Source of the DNA: Candidatus Nitrotoga arctica
GTDB lineage: Bacteria > Pseudomonadota > Gammaproteobacteria > Burkholderiales > Gallionellaceae
Reading direction: 5' to 3'
DNA length: 64,000 nucleotides
Assembly: GCF_918378365.1 (NCBI RefSeq)
Contig: NZ_OU912926.1
Location: forward strand, 2,666,001-2,730,000
Part shown: positions 1-9,355 of the stretch, in pieces
How the letters are laid out: each line of letters opens with the position of its first letter
How positions within the stretch are numbered: position 1 is the first letter of the stretch
Notes under the pieces: model-generated
Database searches by the model: none
What the model saw: the letters and a program-made list of their open reading frames with translations, nothing else
What the model was told of the DNA's origin: nothing
Made by a program: the position numbers and the translations under genes

Positions 1-703
1 TCTTCATCAGACCACCAAAATAATAAGTGTTAACCACCGTTATATCACACTGGCCAGCGGCCACTGCGGCCATCGCTCGGGCATCGTCGGATATAGGAGA
101 AGTGGCCAGATTAGCCACCCAGGATTTCATTATCTGTTCAGTTTTAGGCTCACCGTATTCCTGAATCATCATCGCCACCAGCGATTGGTTATACACCGAC
201 TTCGAAGTGCGTAAACATAGACGCCCTTTCCACTTTGGATTACCCAAATCTTCGTAGGTAGAAAGAGCAGCTGGTTTCACTTTGTCTTTGTTGTAAATGA
301 TGGTGCGGGCACGCACCGACAAACCGAACCACTGGTTAGCCGGGTCACGCAAATGGGCAGGAATATTATCTAACAGCGTCTGGGATTGCACTGGTTGCAA
401 TAGCCCCAGCTTGGTTGCTTGCCACAGGTTACCGGCGTCTACAGTAATCAGCATATCGGCGGGAGTATTGGCTCCCTCTGCTTTGAGCTTTTGTAGTAAC
501 GCCCCTTCCTTGTCAGTGAGGAACTTGATGCTGGTGCCGGTTTCCTTGGTGTAGGCGTCGAATAGTGGCTTGATGAGCTGTTCGTTACGAGCCGTATAAA
601 CCACAATTTCATTAGCCGCGTAAGTAGTCATTGCCACCGTTAGCATGGCAGTAGCAGCAAGAATGCCAGAAAAACGATGTAAAAACGACAGGCATTTGTC
701 CAT
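1..703 (-). CDS. Fe(3+)-type ABC transporter substrate-binding protein (5' part, runs off window)
   Basis: This is the N-terminal 234 codons of a periplasmic solute-binding protein; the C-terminus lies beyond base 1. It starts with a signal peptide whose cleavage is expected near TTYAA, and the mature part opens with NEIVVYTARNE, the usual opening of FbpA/FutA/AfuA ferric-iron binding proteins. A tyrosine pair in NTYYFGG near the window edge matches the paired iron-ligand tyrosines of that family. By family it would deliver Fe(3+) to an inner-membrane ABC permease, but the permease genes are not in view. The ATG at 703-701 has a GGAG about 8 bases upstream. Iron specificity is inferred, and other small-anion binders share the fold. 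Confidence 0.85.
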   Translation of the reverse strand, partial: MDKCLSFLHRFSGILAATAMLTVAMTTYAANEIVVYTARNEQLIKPLFDAYTKETGTSIKFLTDKEGALLQKLKAEGANTPADMLITVDAGNLWQATKLGLLQPVQSQTLLDNIPAHLRDPANQWFGLSVRARTIIYNKDKVKPAALSTYEDLGNPKWKGRLCLRTSKSVYNQSLVAMMIQEYGEPKTEQIMKSWVANLATSPISDDARAMAAVAAGQCDITVVNTYYFGGLMK

Positions 704-862
704 TTCTATAAACTCCAAAGTGTCAGTTAGATGAATTAAATGAAAAGAAAACCAAGCATGCACCAGTTAACCATAAGTGATCATTATTTTCCAATCCGAT
801 GAAAACATGCTCTCTATATATTTGTTCTTCTTGAAAAGCCTCGACTTTCATCCTGAACTAGA

Positions 863-1351
863 CTAAAGGATGCGCCGCGCGCCATTAAAGCGTTTCACCC
901 AATATCGCTCTCCCATGTCAGAGACCATCACACTATCGGATTTGCTGCTGGATGCGTGGACAAATCGATTGTCTCCCAGATAGATGCCAACGTGGGAAAA
1001 TGTGCGCCTCATCGTATTAAAAAAAACCAGATCACCCAGCTGAAGTTCAGCCCGATGAATTTTCATACCAGCTCGACTAATGGCTCGTGCATTATGGGGT
1101 AGCAATATTCCAGTCGCTATGCTGTAAACGTGGCGCACGAAGCCACTGCAATCCATGCCAGTATCAAAAGACTGTCCGCCTAATTTATAACTCGTACCAA
1201 TCAAACTCATGGCGTAGAGAAGTAACTCAGCATGCAAGCCCTCGTCGGCCTTGGAAAACATAGACGCATCGTTCTTAACAACGTCATCCGCCCAAGCGGA
1301 TGGGAACGTGACAAGCAGCAAATTGACCAATAGAAGTATTATTAAACGCAT
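863..1351 (-). CDS. NlpC/P60 family cell-wall peptidase, exported
   Basis: A 162-residue exported cysteine peptidase of the NlpC/P60 (C40) family, which cleaves peptide stems of peptidoglycan in the periplasm. An N-terminal signal segment (MRLIILLLVNLLLV...SAWA) is followed by a single catalytic domain. Visible are the nucleophile Cys68 in GMDCSGFVRHVY, His120 in SHVGIYLGD and a further polar residue, His132, in RFVHASS. The frame is open 18 codons further upstream, but that extension would precede the signal peptide, so the ATG at 1351 is preferred. No convincing Shine-Dalgarno sequence precedes either start. It stands alone, with a long gap on its upstream side. Confidence 0.85.
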   Translation of the reverse strand: MRLIILLLVNLLLVTFPSAWADDVVKNDASMFSKADEGLHAELLLYAMSLIGTSYKLGGQSFDTGMDCSGFVRHVYSIATGILLPHNARAISRAGMKIHRAELQLGDLVFFNTMRRTFSHVGIYLGDNRFVHASSSKSDSVMVSDMGERYWVKRFNGARRIL

Positions 1352-1919
1352 GCAAACAATATAGTAATGTAGGTAAGAATTCGAAATTGACTTAGTGCAG
1401 CACATTTTAATTTGAAGAAGAATACCTCAAATGTGGCCTAAGAGGTATAAGAGCATTTTCCTGTCCCAAACGGCATCAGGCAAACGTTAAATCGATTATT
1501 ACTTCTTCATGAAAAAGCGAAGTCTATAATTCAAGTGATCACTTTTTGTAGCTAAAATACCAGCATGTATCCAGTTTTTAAATCTTGCCAAGAATAATTG
1601 TAGTTTAACAGAATCAAACGACATGTTTTTCGTTCAACCTCTTTAGAGTCTCCGCTTTAAGGTTCATAACTTTGGCTGTTCAGGCTTAAACTTGATTGAG
1701 ATGATTTAATTGGTTTTCAGCACGCAGTCTCTGAGTACTTAGTCAATAAAACCAAATATTTAGAGCTAATGATGGCGATAACCAAGATTCTTAACGTAGC
1801 AAGGCAATACGGTTAACTGATGTCGTCGTATAATAAGTTACAATTTTATCAAATCTGGGTTTGCAGATGTATGAGTACGGTATCATCACAACTTAACAAT
1901 ACTTTTTAAAGGAATCTTC
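1352..1919. other. Intergenic gap, no gene recognised
   Basis: About 570 AT-rich bases separate the divergent NlpC/P60 gene and the first methyltransferase. Both promoters must lie here. No open frame with homology that I recognise, no tRNA-like fold and no strong terminator was seen. AAAGGA just before 1920 is the ribosome binding site of the next gene. Confidence 0.6.
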
Positions 1920-2687
1920 ATGTTAACAACAAAATACTGCGTAACTGGACGATGGCTACCGGCGTTAATCGCCAGCTTTGGTTTAACATGGGGAGTTAAC
2001 GGATATACCTCGCCTCAATGGGATAATTTGCAAGCTGTAAACGAGAGTTACCAACAGGCGGTTAGCAGCCCCATACGTACCAGTGATGACAAGCGTGCTG
2101 ATGCAACGCGCAAACCAGTAGAGTTCCTGCAGTTCGCCCAAGTACGGCCGGGTATGCTGGTACTGGATATTGCGGCAGGCGGAGGAAATACCTCGCAGCT
2201 ACTCGCGCTGGCTGTTGGGAGCAAAGGAACCGTATGGGCGCAAGGTGACCAACAACGACCAGCACTCGCCAAACGATTGGCTGATCATCCCCAGTCGAAT
2301 ATCGTTCCGGTAATAAGCTCTTTCGAAGACCCTGTACCCAGTGATATACCCAAGCTGGACTTAATTACCATCAACTTGAGCTACCATGATATCGCCTATA
2401 AACCCGTTGACCGTACCAAACTGAACCAACGACTGTTTGATGCATTGAAACCTGGTGGACATCTCGTTGTAATTGATCACTCAGCAAAATCGGGCAGTGG
2501 GGTTTCAGCAGCAAAGTCACTTCATCGTATTGACGAAAAGGTCGTTGGGGAAGAATTCCTGAAAGCAGGTTTCCAGTTGGAAGAAGAGAGTAACTTCCTG
2601 CACAATCCGTCCGACCCTCGTGATCAAGCTTTCTTCAATATGAAAATTCCGTCAGACAAATTCGCCTTGCGCTTCGTCAAGCCCTGA
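1920..2687 (+). CDS. Class I SAM-dependent methyltransferase-like protein with N-terminal signal/anchor (copy 1)
   Basis: A 255-residue protein with a Rossmann methyltransferase core (COG4798-like). Motif I is VLDIAAGGGNTS near residues 80-92, and a conserved LKPGGHLVVIDHS strand-turn lies around residue 180. The first ~30 residues form a hydrophobic segment (LPALIASFGLTWGV) that looks like a signal peptide or membrane anchor, odd for an enzyme needing cytoplasmic SAM. AAAGGA lies 8 bases before the ATG. A close paralogue follows 152 bp downstream on the same strand, so the pair is a tandem duplication. Substrate unknown. Family membership is fairly secure; methyltransferase activity and location are inference. 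Confidence 0.8.
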   Translation: MLTTKYCVTGRWLPALIASFGLTWGVNGYTSPQWDNLQAVNESYQQAVSSPIRTSDDKRADATRKPVEFLQFAQVRPGMLVLDIAAGGGNTSQLLALAVGSKGTVWAQGDQQRPALAKRLADHPQSNIVPVISSFEDPVPSDIPKLDLITINLSYHDIAYKPVDRTKLNQRLFDALKPGGHLVVIDHSAKSGSGVSAAKSLHRIDEKVVGEEFLKAGFQLEEESNFLHNPSDPRDQAFFNMKIPSDKFALRFVKP

Positions 2688-2839
2688 TAAATATAAACAT
2701 TTATTGACGTGGACGCTAACCTACACATGTTTTGGACGTTAGCGTTCCATTGGTACCTGTCACTGTCACGCTCCAATAAATGTGATGACTGTACCTGCTA
2801 AAAATATCTTCAGCCTTGATATTTTGAAAAGATTTTTTT

Positions 2840-3622
2840 GTGATTCCACAATACTACTTAAGTGGCCGATGGATACTGATACTTATTGCCACCTTCGGCT
2901 TTGTATGTTGGGAATTGGCATGGGGAATAAATGGATATGCCGCGCCTGAATTAAACAACTCACAAACACTATCCGAACTTTACAAACAAGCAGCTACCAG
3001 CTCCATTCGAACTAATGAAGACAAGCGTGCTGATTCTTCACGCAAACCGATTGAATTCCTGCAGTTCACCCAAGTACGGCCCGGTATGCAAGTACTGGAT
3101 ATCGCGACTGGCAACGGATACACGACACAACTGCTTGCGCTGGTTGTTGGCAGCACCGGAACGGTATGGGCGCAAGGAGACCAGCAAAGGGCAGCATTCA
3201 TCAAACGATTGACCGATCACCCCCAGCCAAACATTGTGCCAGTGATACGCCCTTTCGAAGACCCCATACCCAATGATGTGTCCAAACTAGATTTGATTAC
3301 CAACATCATGAATTATCACAACAGTTCCTACATGACGGTTGCCCGTCGGGTCAGATTGAACCAGCGATTATTCAAGGCATTAAAGTCTGGCGGATACCTC
3401 ATCGTGATCGACCACTCCACCCAGACGGGCACTGATATTACCTCGGCCAAGACGCTCCATCGTATTGACCAAGCTATCGTTTTGGATGAGATTCAAAAAG
3501 CCGGTTTCCGACTTGAACAAGAAAGCGACTTTCTTCGCAATCCGTCCGACCCTCGCAATCAAACTTATTTCGATATGGCAATACCGACAGACAAATTCGC
3601 ATTTCGCTTCGTCAAGCCTTGA
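2840..3622 (+). CDS. Class I SAM-dependent methyltransferase-like protein with N-terminal signal/anchor (copy 2)
   Basis: Tandem paralogue of the preceding gene, 260 residues, largely collinear with it. Shared blocks include SSPIRT/SSIRTN, RKPIEFLQFTQVRPGM and the C-terminal DKFAFRFVKP. Motif I is VLDIATGNGYTT. The N-terminus is again hydrophobic (WILILIATFGFVCW). Translation appears to begin at GTG 2840, preceded only by a weak AAAAG, so expression may be lower than for copy 1 or depend on it. The second copy has diverged in the putative substrate region (NIMNYHNSSYM against NLSYHDIAY), which could mean a different substrate. Function unknown. Confidence 0.78.
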   Translation: MIPQYYLSGRWILILIATFGFVCWELAWGINGYAAPELNNSQTLSELYKQAATSSIRTNEDKRADSSRKPIEFLQFTQVRPGMQVLDIATGNGYTTQLLALVVGSTGTVWAQGDQQRAAFIKRLTDHPQPNIVPVIRPFEDPIPNDVSKLDLITNIMNYHNSSYMTVARRVRLNQRLFKALKSGGYLIVIDHSTQTGTDITSAKTLHRIDQAIVLDEIQKAGFRLEQESDFLRNPSDPRNQTYFDMAIPTDKFAFRFVKP

Positions 3623-3798
3623 TGGATGGAATAAGCATCCGTTGCCTTGGATGGCACAATGACGTAACCCACCATCTCGGGCCATATCTGAAAAAACAAA
3701 CCATTTCTAAATCGAAAGCTGCCAGGGTGGGCACGCCTTATCGTACTTTTTTAATGTTGTAAGGACAAACCAGCTTGAACACGCGTTTCCTCGAGCAG

Positions 3799-4404
3799 TT
3801 ACTTCAATCCTTCCGCCTTAAGCGCCGCCTGCACTGCGGGACGGACAGCTACACGAGCCACATATTCCTTAAGTTCCGGCCAAGCTGACATGTCGAACTT
3901 CAAAATATCAGACCAACGCAATACGGTGAACAGATAAGCATCTGCCACCGTAAACGTTTCGCCCATCACCCAAGACTTACCTTCGAGGTGCTTGGAGAGA
4001 AAATCCATGCGTTTGCCGAGGGTTTCAACCACCACCACCCGCCATTCCGCTGGCAGTTGTGGTTTGAACATCGCACCCATCCCCTTGTGAAGTTCAGAAG
4101 TAATGAAGTTAAGCATTTCCTGCAGGCGGTAGCGCTCCATCGTGCCGTTTGCGGGAGCGAGTTTCTTTTCGGGGACGAGATCGGCCAGATACTGAACAAT
4201 GGCAGGGCCTTCCGTGAGCAGCTCACCGTTGTCGAGCAACAGCGCAGGCACATAACCTTTAGGATTATGCGTCCAGTAATCAGCCCCGTTTTCCTCTTTT
4301 TTAGTAGCGAGATCCACCTTCACCAATTCGAAAGGAAGCTGCAGTTCGCGCAGGGTAATATGGGGGGAAAGGGAACAGGCAGCGGGTGAATAAAAAAGCT
4401 TCAT
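3799..4404 (-). CDS. Glutathione S-transferase, bacterial beta-class like
   Basis: A 201-residue cytosolic glutathione S-transferase. The N-terminal thioredoxin-like domain (about 1-78) contains the beta-class active-site Cys10 in YSPAACSLSPHI and the cis-proline segment GYVPALLLDNG, followed by TEGPAIVQYL, which binds the gamma-glutamyl part of glutathione. The helical C-terminal domain has the usual VADAYLFTVLRW. It conjugates or thiol-exchanges glutathione with electrophiles. Length is normal, and a run of AGGAG (in CTCTCC on the plus strand at 4410-4416) precedes the ATG. It stands alone; physiological substrate unknown. Confidence 0.9.
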   Translation of the reverse strand: MKLFYSPAACSLSPHITLRELQLPFELVKVDLATKKEENGADYWTHNPKGYVPALLLDNGELLTEGPAIVQYLADLVPEKKLAPANGTMERYRLQEMLNFITSELHKGMGAMFKPQLPAEWRVVVVETLGKRMDFLSKHLEGKSWVMGETFTVADAYLFTVLRWSDILKFDMSAWPELKEYVARVAVRPAVQAALKAEGLK

Positions 4405-4797
4405 AAAAACTCTCCTGATGTATTGTTGGGTTGATTCGTTTCGGGGCAGACAAACAGCCCTGCCCTGCAGCCACTTACTAGATTAACCAGCTTATATTAT
4501 ACATCCATTAAAAATGCTCAACTTTAGACATTCAGCCTTCATTTTTACGTTATCCAAACGGCAACGCAATTAAAATTGAAACAATCAAAATTCTTGCTGT
4601 CTGCTATTGAAATAGCACCGCCGCCGTAGAACAAAAGGTGCAATTCGATGACTAAACCTCGCGGTCAACACGTACCACCTGCAAGCTACGCTTCCAGGTT
4701 ATTTCCACGGTTTTGCAGCCTCATAGCCGGTTACCTCAAACATTAGGCTGCAATGGCACATCGGCACAAAGATTAAGCATGAAAGAAATGAAAATCT
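4405..4797. other. Intergenic gap, no gene recognised
   Basis: Holds the upstream regions of the GST gene (leftward) and of the small lipoprotein gene (rightward). Nothing else could be supported on either strand. Confidence 0.55.
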
Positions 4798-5004
4798 ATG
4801 AAACTGCAGATGCTCTTCACCGTTTTACTGGCCAGCACATTGACTGCAGCTTGTTCTTCAGAACAGCTTTACGCTGCAGGCCGTAATGCCCAAAGGTCGG
4901 AATGCATCAAGCGCCCCGACACTCAAGAACGAGATCGTTGCCTCAAAGACGCGAGCCTCTCCCATGACGCTTACAAACGTGAAGTTGAAGACGTAAGCAA
5001 ATAA
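4798..5004 (+). CDS. Small lipoprotein of unknown function
   Basis: A 68-residue protein with a lipoprotein signal peptide: positively charged start, hydrophobic core and lipobox LTAAC with the lipidated cysteine at residue 19. The mature part is short, highly charged and contains two further cysteines (SECIK and DRCLK), 14 residues apart, able to form a disulfide. GAAAGAAATG overlaps its ribosome-binding region. Small cysteine-pair lipoproteins of this shape are common and uncharacterised in proteobacteria. No function can be assigned. Confidence 0.7.
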   Translation: MKLQMLFTVLLASTLTAACSSEQLYAAGRNAQRSECIKRPDTQERDRCLKDASLSHDAYKREVEDVSK

Positions 5005-5117
5005 GCAGACTAAGGCCACCATCGGCCTAACATTGCGTTGCACGTGGATGTCCACGCTTGCGCCTGCATGGGAAAGGTTTGTTGAACTTCCTTGAGCAAC
5101 AGCAAGCAACAACATAC

Positions 5118-5783
5118 TTAATCGATCAATTCGATCGTCAGGTTATCCGCCCACAGCGTTCCACCATCTTCCAGCATGACGCCTACTATCAGAGAATAGG
5201 CAGAAGACGGGATTTTGAGTTCGATAGTGTACTGCTTCCAGTCTTGCGTGCCTTTCACACGGACATTTTGCATGAAATTCCAAGCGAGAATTTGGCCACT
5301 TCCGTCATCTGCACGAAGGACGAGTGCGCCACCAGCTCCGCTGATGTCCACGCCTCTAAGCGAGCCAGCAAGCCGTACTGTCTTGTTGTGCCATGAGGAA
5401 TGGACGCTGATCGATTGCTGGAGCAAACCAAAAGGCTCAGAGCCATGGCGCCTGATTCGCGCACTACTCGGAATGGAAAGCGCATTTTCCGCATCGGCCA
5501 CAAAGGTATAGGAATTGCCTGAACCGTGCTCAATCTCTACCCAAGGACTCATCTTGCCTAGCTTGTCAGGATTGAACGAAGGATTTTTTAAGCTGATTAC
5601 CGCATCGGGAGCTGGGCGTCTGGCTTGGCGGCGTGCGAATAGAGATGACAGGGCGGCAGGAGGTACTGCAACTTGCGTCACAGCAGATGTGGCTGGTGCT
5701 GACGGAGTATCTGCGCTAAGAGCATGGTTTGTATAGCCGGCGAGCAGGAGTACAACCCACAAATGGGATATTGAGTTATTCAT
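5118..5783 (-). CDS. Exported protein with C-terminal carbohydrate-binding-like beta domain, function unknown
   Basis: About 221 residues from the preferred ATG at 5783; the frame stays open 15 codons further up to 5828. It starts with a signal peptide ending near NHALSA, followed by a Pro/Ala-rich linker and, from about residue 60, an all-beta region. Its pattern (NPSFNP..., SVHSSWHNKTVRLAGSLRG, WKQYTIELKIPSSA, GTLWADNLTIELID) resembles the jelly-roll ligand-binding modules often appended to regulators and hydrolases. No catalytic motif is visible. Export and beta-fold are reasonable; ligand and role are unknown. Confidence 0.6.
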   Translation of the reverse strand: MNNSISHLWVVLLLAGYTNHALSADTPSAPATSAVTQVAVPPAALSSLFARRQARRPAPDAVISLKNPSFNPDKLGKMSPWVEIEHGSGNSYTFVADAENALSIPSSARIRRHGSEPFGLLQQSISVHSSWHNKTVRLAGSLRGVDISGAGGALVLRADDGSGQILAWNFMQNVRVKGTQDWKQYTIELKIPSSAYSLIVGVMLEDGGTLWADNLTIELID

Positions 5784-5875
5784 AAATTTACAAAGATAAA
5801 GTGGTGCACAATTATAGTTTGTAGACATGGGTAGGGGTAAGCAGAAATCGTAATTTCGATGGACAATTTGTCAAG

Positions 5876-6808
5876 TTAACCTCCAACCTGCTGACGCTTA
5901 TACTCCTTGCGTTTCATATCTAAATATTCGCTCTGCTCCAACTCATGTAGCTGGAGTGGGTAGCGCTCAGTGAACGCAAACCAGTCTCGCAGGCGCTTTT
6001 CCAGTTGTTGCTGAGGGCGCGCGGATAAAGCGCCGAGATAAGCATTTATTGCCAAAAAATAGCGCATGGTGTTGCGTTCCAGTGCTCCACGTATACCGCT
6101 GACATGAAGGGGCTGGCCGTCCGGCAGCTTTTTAATGACGGTGAATCCTACCTTGTCACTTCCCAACGTCTTCAGATAGGCCTGCATTGCAAGCTTTGCG
6201 GTAAAGCCATAGGCATACGAATAAGATAAGTGAATAAATGTTCCACCGTCTTTTAGAGGGATTGCTTCCAACATGAAGCGATAGTTTTTAGTGCCGAATG
6301 GACCTTTATCGGCGTCCAGAAAAATCTGGAAGTAATCAGCTGATATGGAATCAACTCGATATTTAAACTCCATTCGGGGGGCAATATTCAGCGCCTGCTC
6401 GGTTTTCCTGCCGATATGTACCGTGAGGTTACTGCCTGGTTTATCAACGGATTCACGACAATATTTGACATTCAGATGCAGGATCAGGATGTCGCACCAA
6501 TGATTTGCTCCCTTAAGCGCTGTACTTACCGTTGCAAAGGGATAATCCATGAACGCATAGATGTCGCCCTTTAAGTCAGTTGACGTTTGACTGGAATCCA
6601 GATTAAGCGGTAATTGAAACTGGTTGTGGCTGAGTGTATCCCGCAATGCCAGGTACTTTGCGCGGAGGGATGCTGCTGAATTCGTGTCAGGGATATCGGC
6701 ATGGGCGATTCCTGAACCTGCACTTATAAGGCAAGCGAGAAAAAGATGTATCACCCGCCACAGTCCCGTTTTTAATCTTTTTCTCACGTTACGTATTCTC
6801 CGTATCAC
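5876..6808 (-). CDS. Exported protein of unknown function, directly downstream of glnD
   Basis: A 310-residue protein with an N-terminal signal peptide (VIHLFLACLISAGSGIAHA). The mature protein is mixed alpha/beta and ends in a charged helical tail (DMKRKEYKRQQVGG). Two cysteines (HWCDILILHL and VKYCRES) could pair in the periplasm. The start lies 2 bases after the glnD stop codon, so it is probably co-transcribed and perhaps translationally coupled. That says little about function because GlnD is cytoplasmic. I recognise no family with a known role. Confidence 0.65.
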   Translation of the reverse strand: MIRRIRNVRKRLKTGLWRVIHLFLACLISAGSGIAHADIPDTNSAASLRAKYLALRDTLSHNQFQLPLNLDSSQTSTDLKGDIYAFMDYPFATVSTALKGANHWCDILILHLNVKYCRESVDKPGSNLTVHIGRKTEQALNIAPRMEFKYRVDSISADYFQIFLDADKGPFGTKNYRFMLEAIPLKDGGTFIHLSYSYAYGFTAKLAMQAYLKTLGSDKVGFTVIKKLPDGQPLHVSGIRGALERNTMRYFLAINAYLGALSARPQQQLEKRLRDWFAFTERYPLQLHELEQSEYLDMKRKEYKRQQVGG

Positions 6809-6810
6809 GT

Positions 6811-9348
6811 TTAAGAGATCTGTCGTAACAGTTCTTCGCGTAGCGCTGTAATTGTCTGCGGTTGAATTAACGCTGCGCTGGCTATATGGAAGATGTCCTC
6901 GGCGCGTGCACCAAGCGTATTGATTTTGGCGCTACGTATTGCTATGCCATGCCGCGCCAGCACATGTGCGATACGCGCCAACAAACCGGGGCGGTCGCCT
7001 GCGATGATGGAAAGCAGATAATTGCCTTTATCATCTGACGTTATATTGATTTCGGATGCGATGGGAAAATGTTTGAGCTGGCGGGATATTCTCGCAGATT
7101 TTGGTACGGAGGGTTCATCGGCGGGGGCTATCTCGCGTGACAGTTCATACTCTATGTAATTCATTACATCGCGATATGCTGGCGTGCTATTACCTGCATC
7201 CATTGCCAGAAAGCTGTCCAACGCATAACCGTGCTGGGTGGTGTGGATCTTTGCTTCCATGATGTTGTAGTTCAGTCGCTCAAAAAAACCACAGATACGC
7301 GCAAAAATATAAGGCTGATCGGGGCTATATACCATCAACTGAATGCCTTCCCCGAGGGGGCTTAAACGTGTCTTGACGATGGCTGTTTCGCTATTGACTT
7401 GATGTGCCAACAGGCGAGTGTGCCAGGCAATTTCCTGCGGTTCGTGACGCAGAAAATACTCTGGGTCTAGTTGCGCCCACAGTGTTTCATGTACCTCAGG
7501 ATCAATCGCATGCAAGCTTAGTATTTCCAGTGTGCGGGTGCGGATTTCGCCGATCTGATCGGCAATTTTACCGTCAACCATATAGCGGCGCGTTGCCCAG
7601 AACAGATCTTCAAGTAACTTGCCCTTCCAGGCATTCCATACTTTTGGGCTCGTGCCACGAATATCGGCCACAGTAAGCAAATACAACGCTACTAGATAAC
7701 GATCATTTTTTATTTTTGCAGCAAATGCCGCGATCACATCCTGATCGGACAAGTCTTGTTTTTGTGCTGTGGTGGACATTGTTAGATGGTGCTCGACCAG
7801 CCATACCACCAGTTCGGTATCTTCTTGCGTTAGTCCGTGTTGTTTGCAAAAGCGTGCAGCGTCTGCACATCCCAGTATTGAATGGTCGCCGCCGCGTCCC
7901 TTGGCGATGTCGTGGAACAGTCCGGCGATATACAGCACCTCGACGCGCGCGAAATCCTTGATCAGCTTGTTACACAAGGGGTATTCATGCGCGTGTTCTG
8001 CCAAGGTTAAACGGCGCAGATTGCGTACCACCATCAGGATGTGCTCGTCTACCGTATAAACATGAAAAAGATCGTGCTGCATTTGCCCGACGATGCGACC
8101 AAACGCAGGTAGGTAGCGACCCAGAATGTCATTTTGATTCATGCGTCGCAGCGCATGGGTAAGGCCGTGTGGCTGGCGCAGGATAGCCATGAACAGTGCG
8201 CGGTTGTGTACATCGCGTCGGAATGCAGCGTCTATCTTATGACGTGCCCGCCACAGAGCGCGCAGAGTGGGGGCGGAAAATCCGCTCAGGTGTGGATGTT
8301 GTTCCAGTAACAGGAAACTTTCCATAATGGCGGATGGTTCGCTTTCGAACAGGGCTTCATCGCGTGCTTCGAGCAAATCATCACGCGTGATGAAGCGGGC
8401 ATTTAGTGGATGTATTGCGCTAGCTTCCGGGAACAGGTGTGTATGCAAGTTTTGCAATAACACGGCATTGAGTTGTAGCACAGCTTGCTTAGTGCGGTAG
8501 TAGCGCTGCATCATGTGTTCGCTGGCACGGCGTACACCTGATGCAGTGATGTGCATTTGTTTCGCCAGGTCGGTCTGATAATCAAATAACAGGCGATCTT
8601 CACGCCGGCCGGCTAAATAATGCAGGCGAATGCGCAGGTTTTGCAGCAAAGCTTCGTGACGCGCGATGGCGCGCGCCTCAGGCACGGTAATCATGCCCGC
8701 CTTGGCCAGCTCGCGCCAGGTGTCGCCCAAGTTACAGGCGCGGCTAATCCACAGTACGGTCTGCAAATCGCGCAGACCACCAGGACTTTCTTTCAGGTTG
8801 GGTTCAAGATTATAGTCCGCGTCAATGAAGCGAGCGTGGCGCCGCTGTTGTTCATTTTGCTTGGCAAGGTAGAAAGCACGATGATCAAGGTGTAGTGTCA
8901 GCGTGCTGACCATTTCCTCAAACAGTTGGGGTGCGCCGATAATTAAACGTGCTTCTAATAGATTGGTCTGTACCGTAATATCGACCGATTCCTCTACGCA
9001 TTGTGCAACGGTACGAATACTGTGACCGACTTCCAGGCCAATGTCCCACAGCAGACCAACCAGTTCCTGCAAATGTTGTTGCAATGCTGGGTCCGGTTCC
9101 TCCGGCAACAGTATTAGCAGGTCAATGTCGGACTTAGGATATAACTCGCTACGCCCATAGCCGCCCACACCAACGAGCGTTAGGTTTGGCGGCATGACGA
9201 GGAGTTGCCATACCGCGCGTAAATGCTCATCCACCAGCTTGGCGTGGCCACGCAGCAGGCGGGCTGGTTGCGCGTGACGTTCATAATCCTGTTGCAGGAA
9301 TAATCGTGCAGCACGCAAGCTCTGACGGATTTCAGTGGCGCTTTGCAC
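6811..9348 (-). CDS. glnD: Bifunctional uridylyltransferase/uridylyl-removing enzyme GlnD
   Basis: An 845-residue nitrogen sensor that uridylylates PII when glutamine is low and de-uridylylates it when glutamine is high. Domains in order: a nucleotidyltransferase domain with GGYGRSELYPKSDIDL (metal-binding DxD), a PII-uridylyltransferase linker, an HD phosphohydrolase domain with FHDIAKGRGGDHS, and two C-terminal ACT domains that bind glutamine (around QLMVYSPDQPYIFARI and LSIIAGDRPGLLARI). Length is normal. It lies 7 bp downstream of map, the classic betaproteobacterial order, and is probably co-transcribed with it. Confidence 0.97.
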   Translation of the reverse strand: MQSATEIRQSLRAARLFLQQDYERHAQPARLLRGHAKLVDEHLRAVWQLLVMPPNLTLVGVGGYGRSELYPKSDIDLLILLPEEPDPALQQHLQELVGLLWDIGLEVGHSIRTVAQCVEESVDITVQTNLLEARLIIGAPQLFEEMVSTLTLHLDHRAFYLAKQNEQQRRHARFIDADYNLEPNLKESPGGLRDLQTVLWISRACNLGDTWRELAKAGMITVPEARAIARHEALLQNLRIRLHYLAGRREDRLLFDYQTDLAKQMHITASGVRRASEHMMQRYYRTKQAVLQLNAVLLQNLHTHLFPEASAIHPLNARFITRDDLLEARDEALFESEPSAIMESFLLLEQHPHLSGFSAPTLRALWRARHKIDAAFRRDVHNRALFMAILRQPHGLTHALRRMNQNDILGRYLPAFGRIVGQMQHDLFHVYTVDEHILMVVRNLRRLTLAEHAHEYPLCNKLIKDFARVEVLYIAGLFHDIAKGRGGDHSILGCADAARFCKQHGLTQEDTELVVWLVEHHLTMSTTAQKQDLSDQDVIAAFAAKIKNDRYLVALYLLTVADIRGTSPKVWNAWKGKLLEDLFWATRRYMVDGKIADQIGEIRTRTLEILSLHAIDPEVHETLWAQLDPEYFLRHEPQEIAWHTRLLAHQVNSETAIVKTRLSPLGEGIQLMVYSPDQPYIFARICGFFERLNYNIMEAKIHTTQHGYALDSFLAMDAGNSTPAYRDVMNYIEYELSREIAPADEPSVPKSARISRQLKHFPIASEINITSDDKGNYLLSIIAGDRPGLLARIAHVLARHGIAIRSAKINTLGARAEDIFHIASAALIQPQTITALREELLRQIS

Positions 9349-9355
9349 GGCTTAT

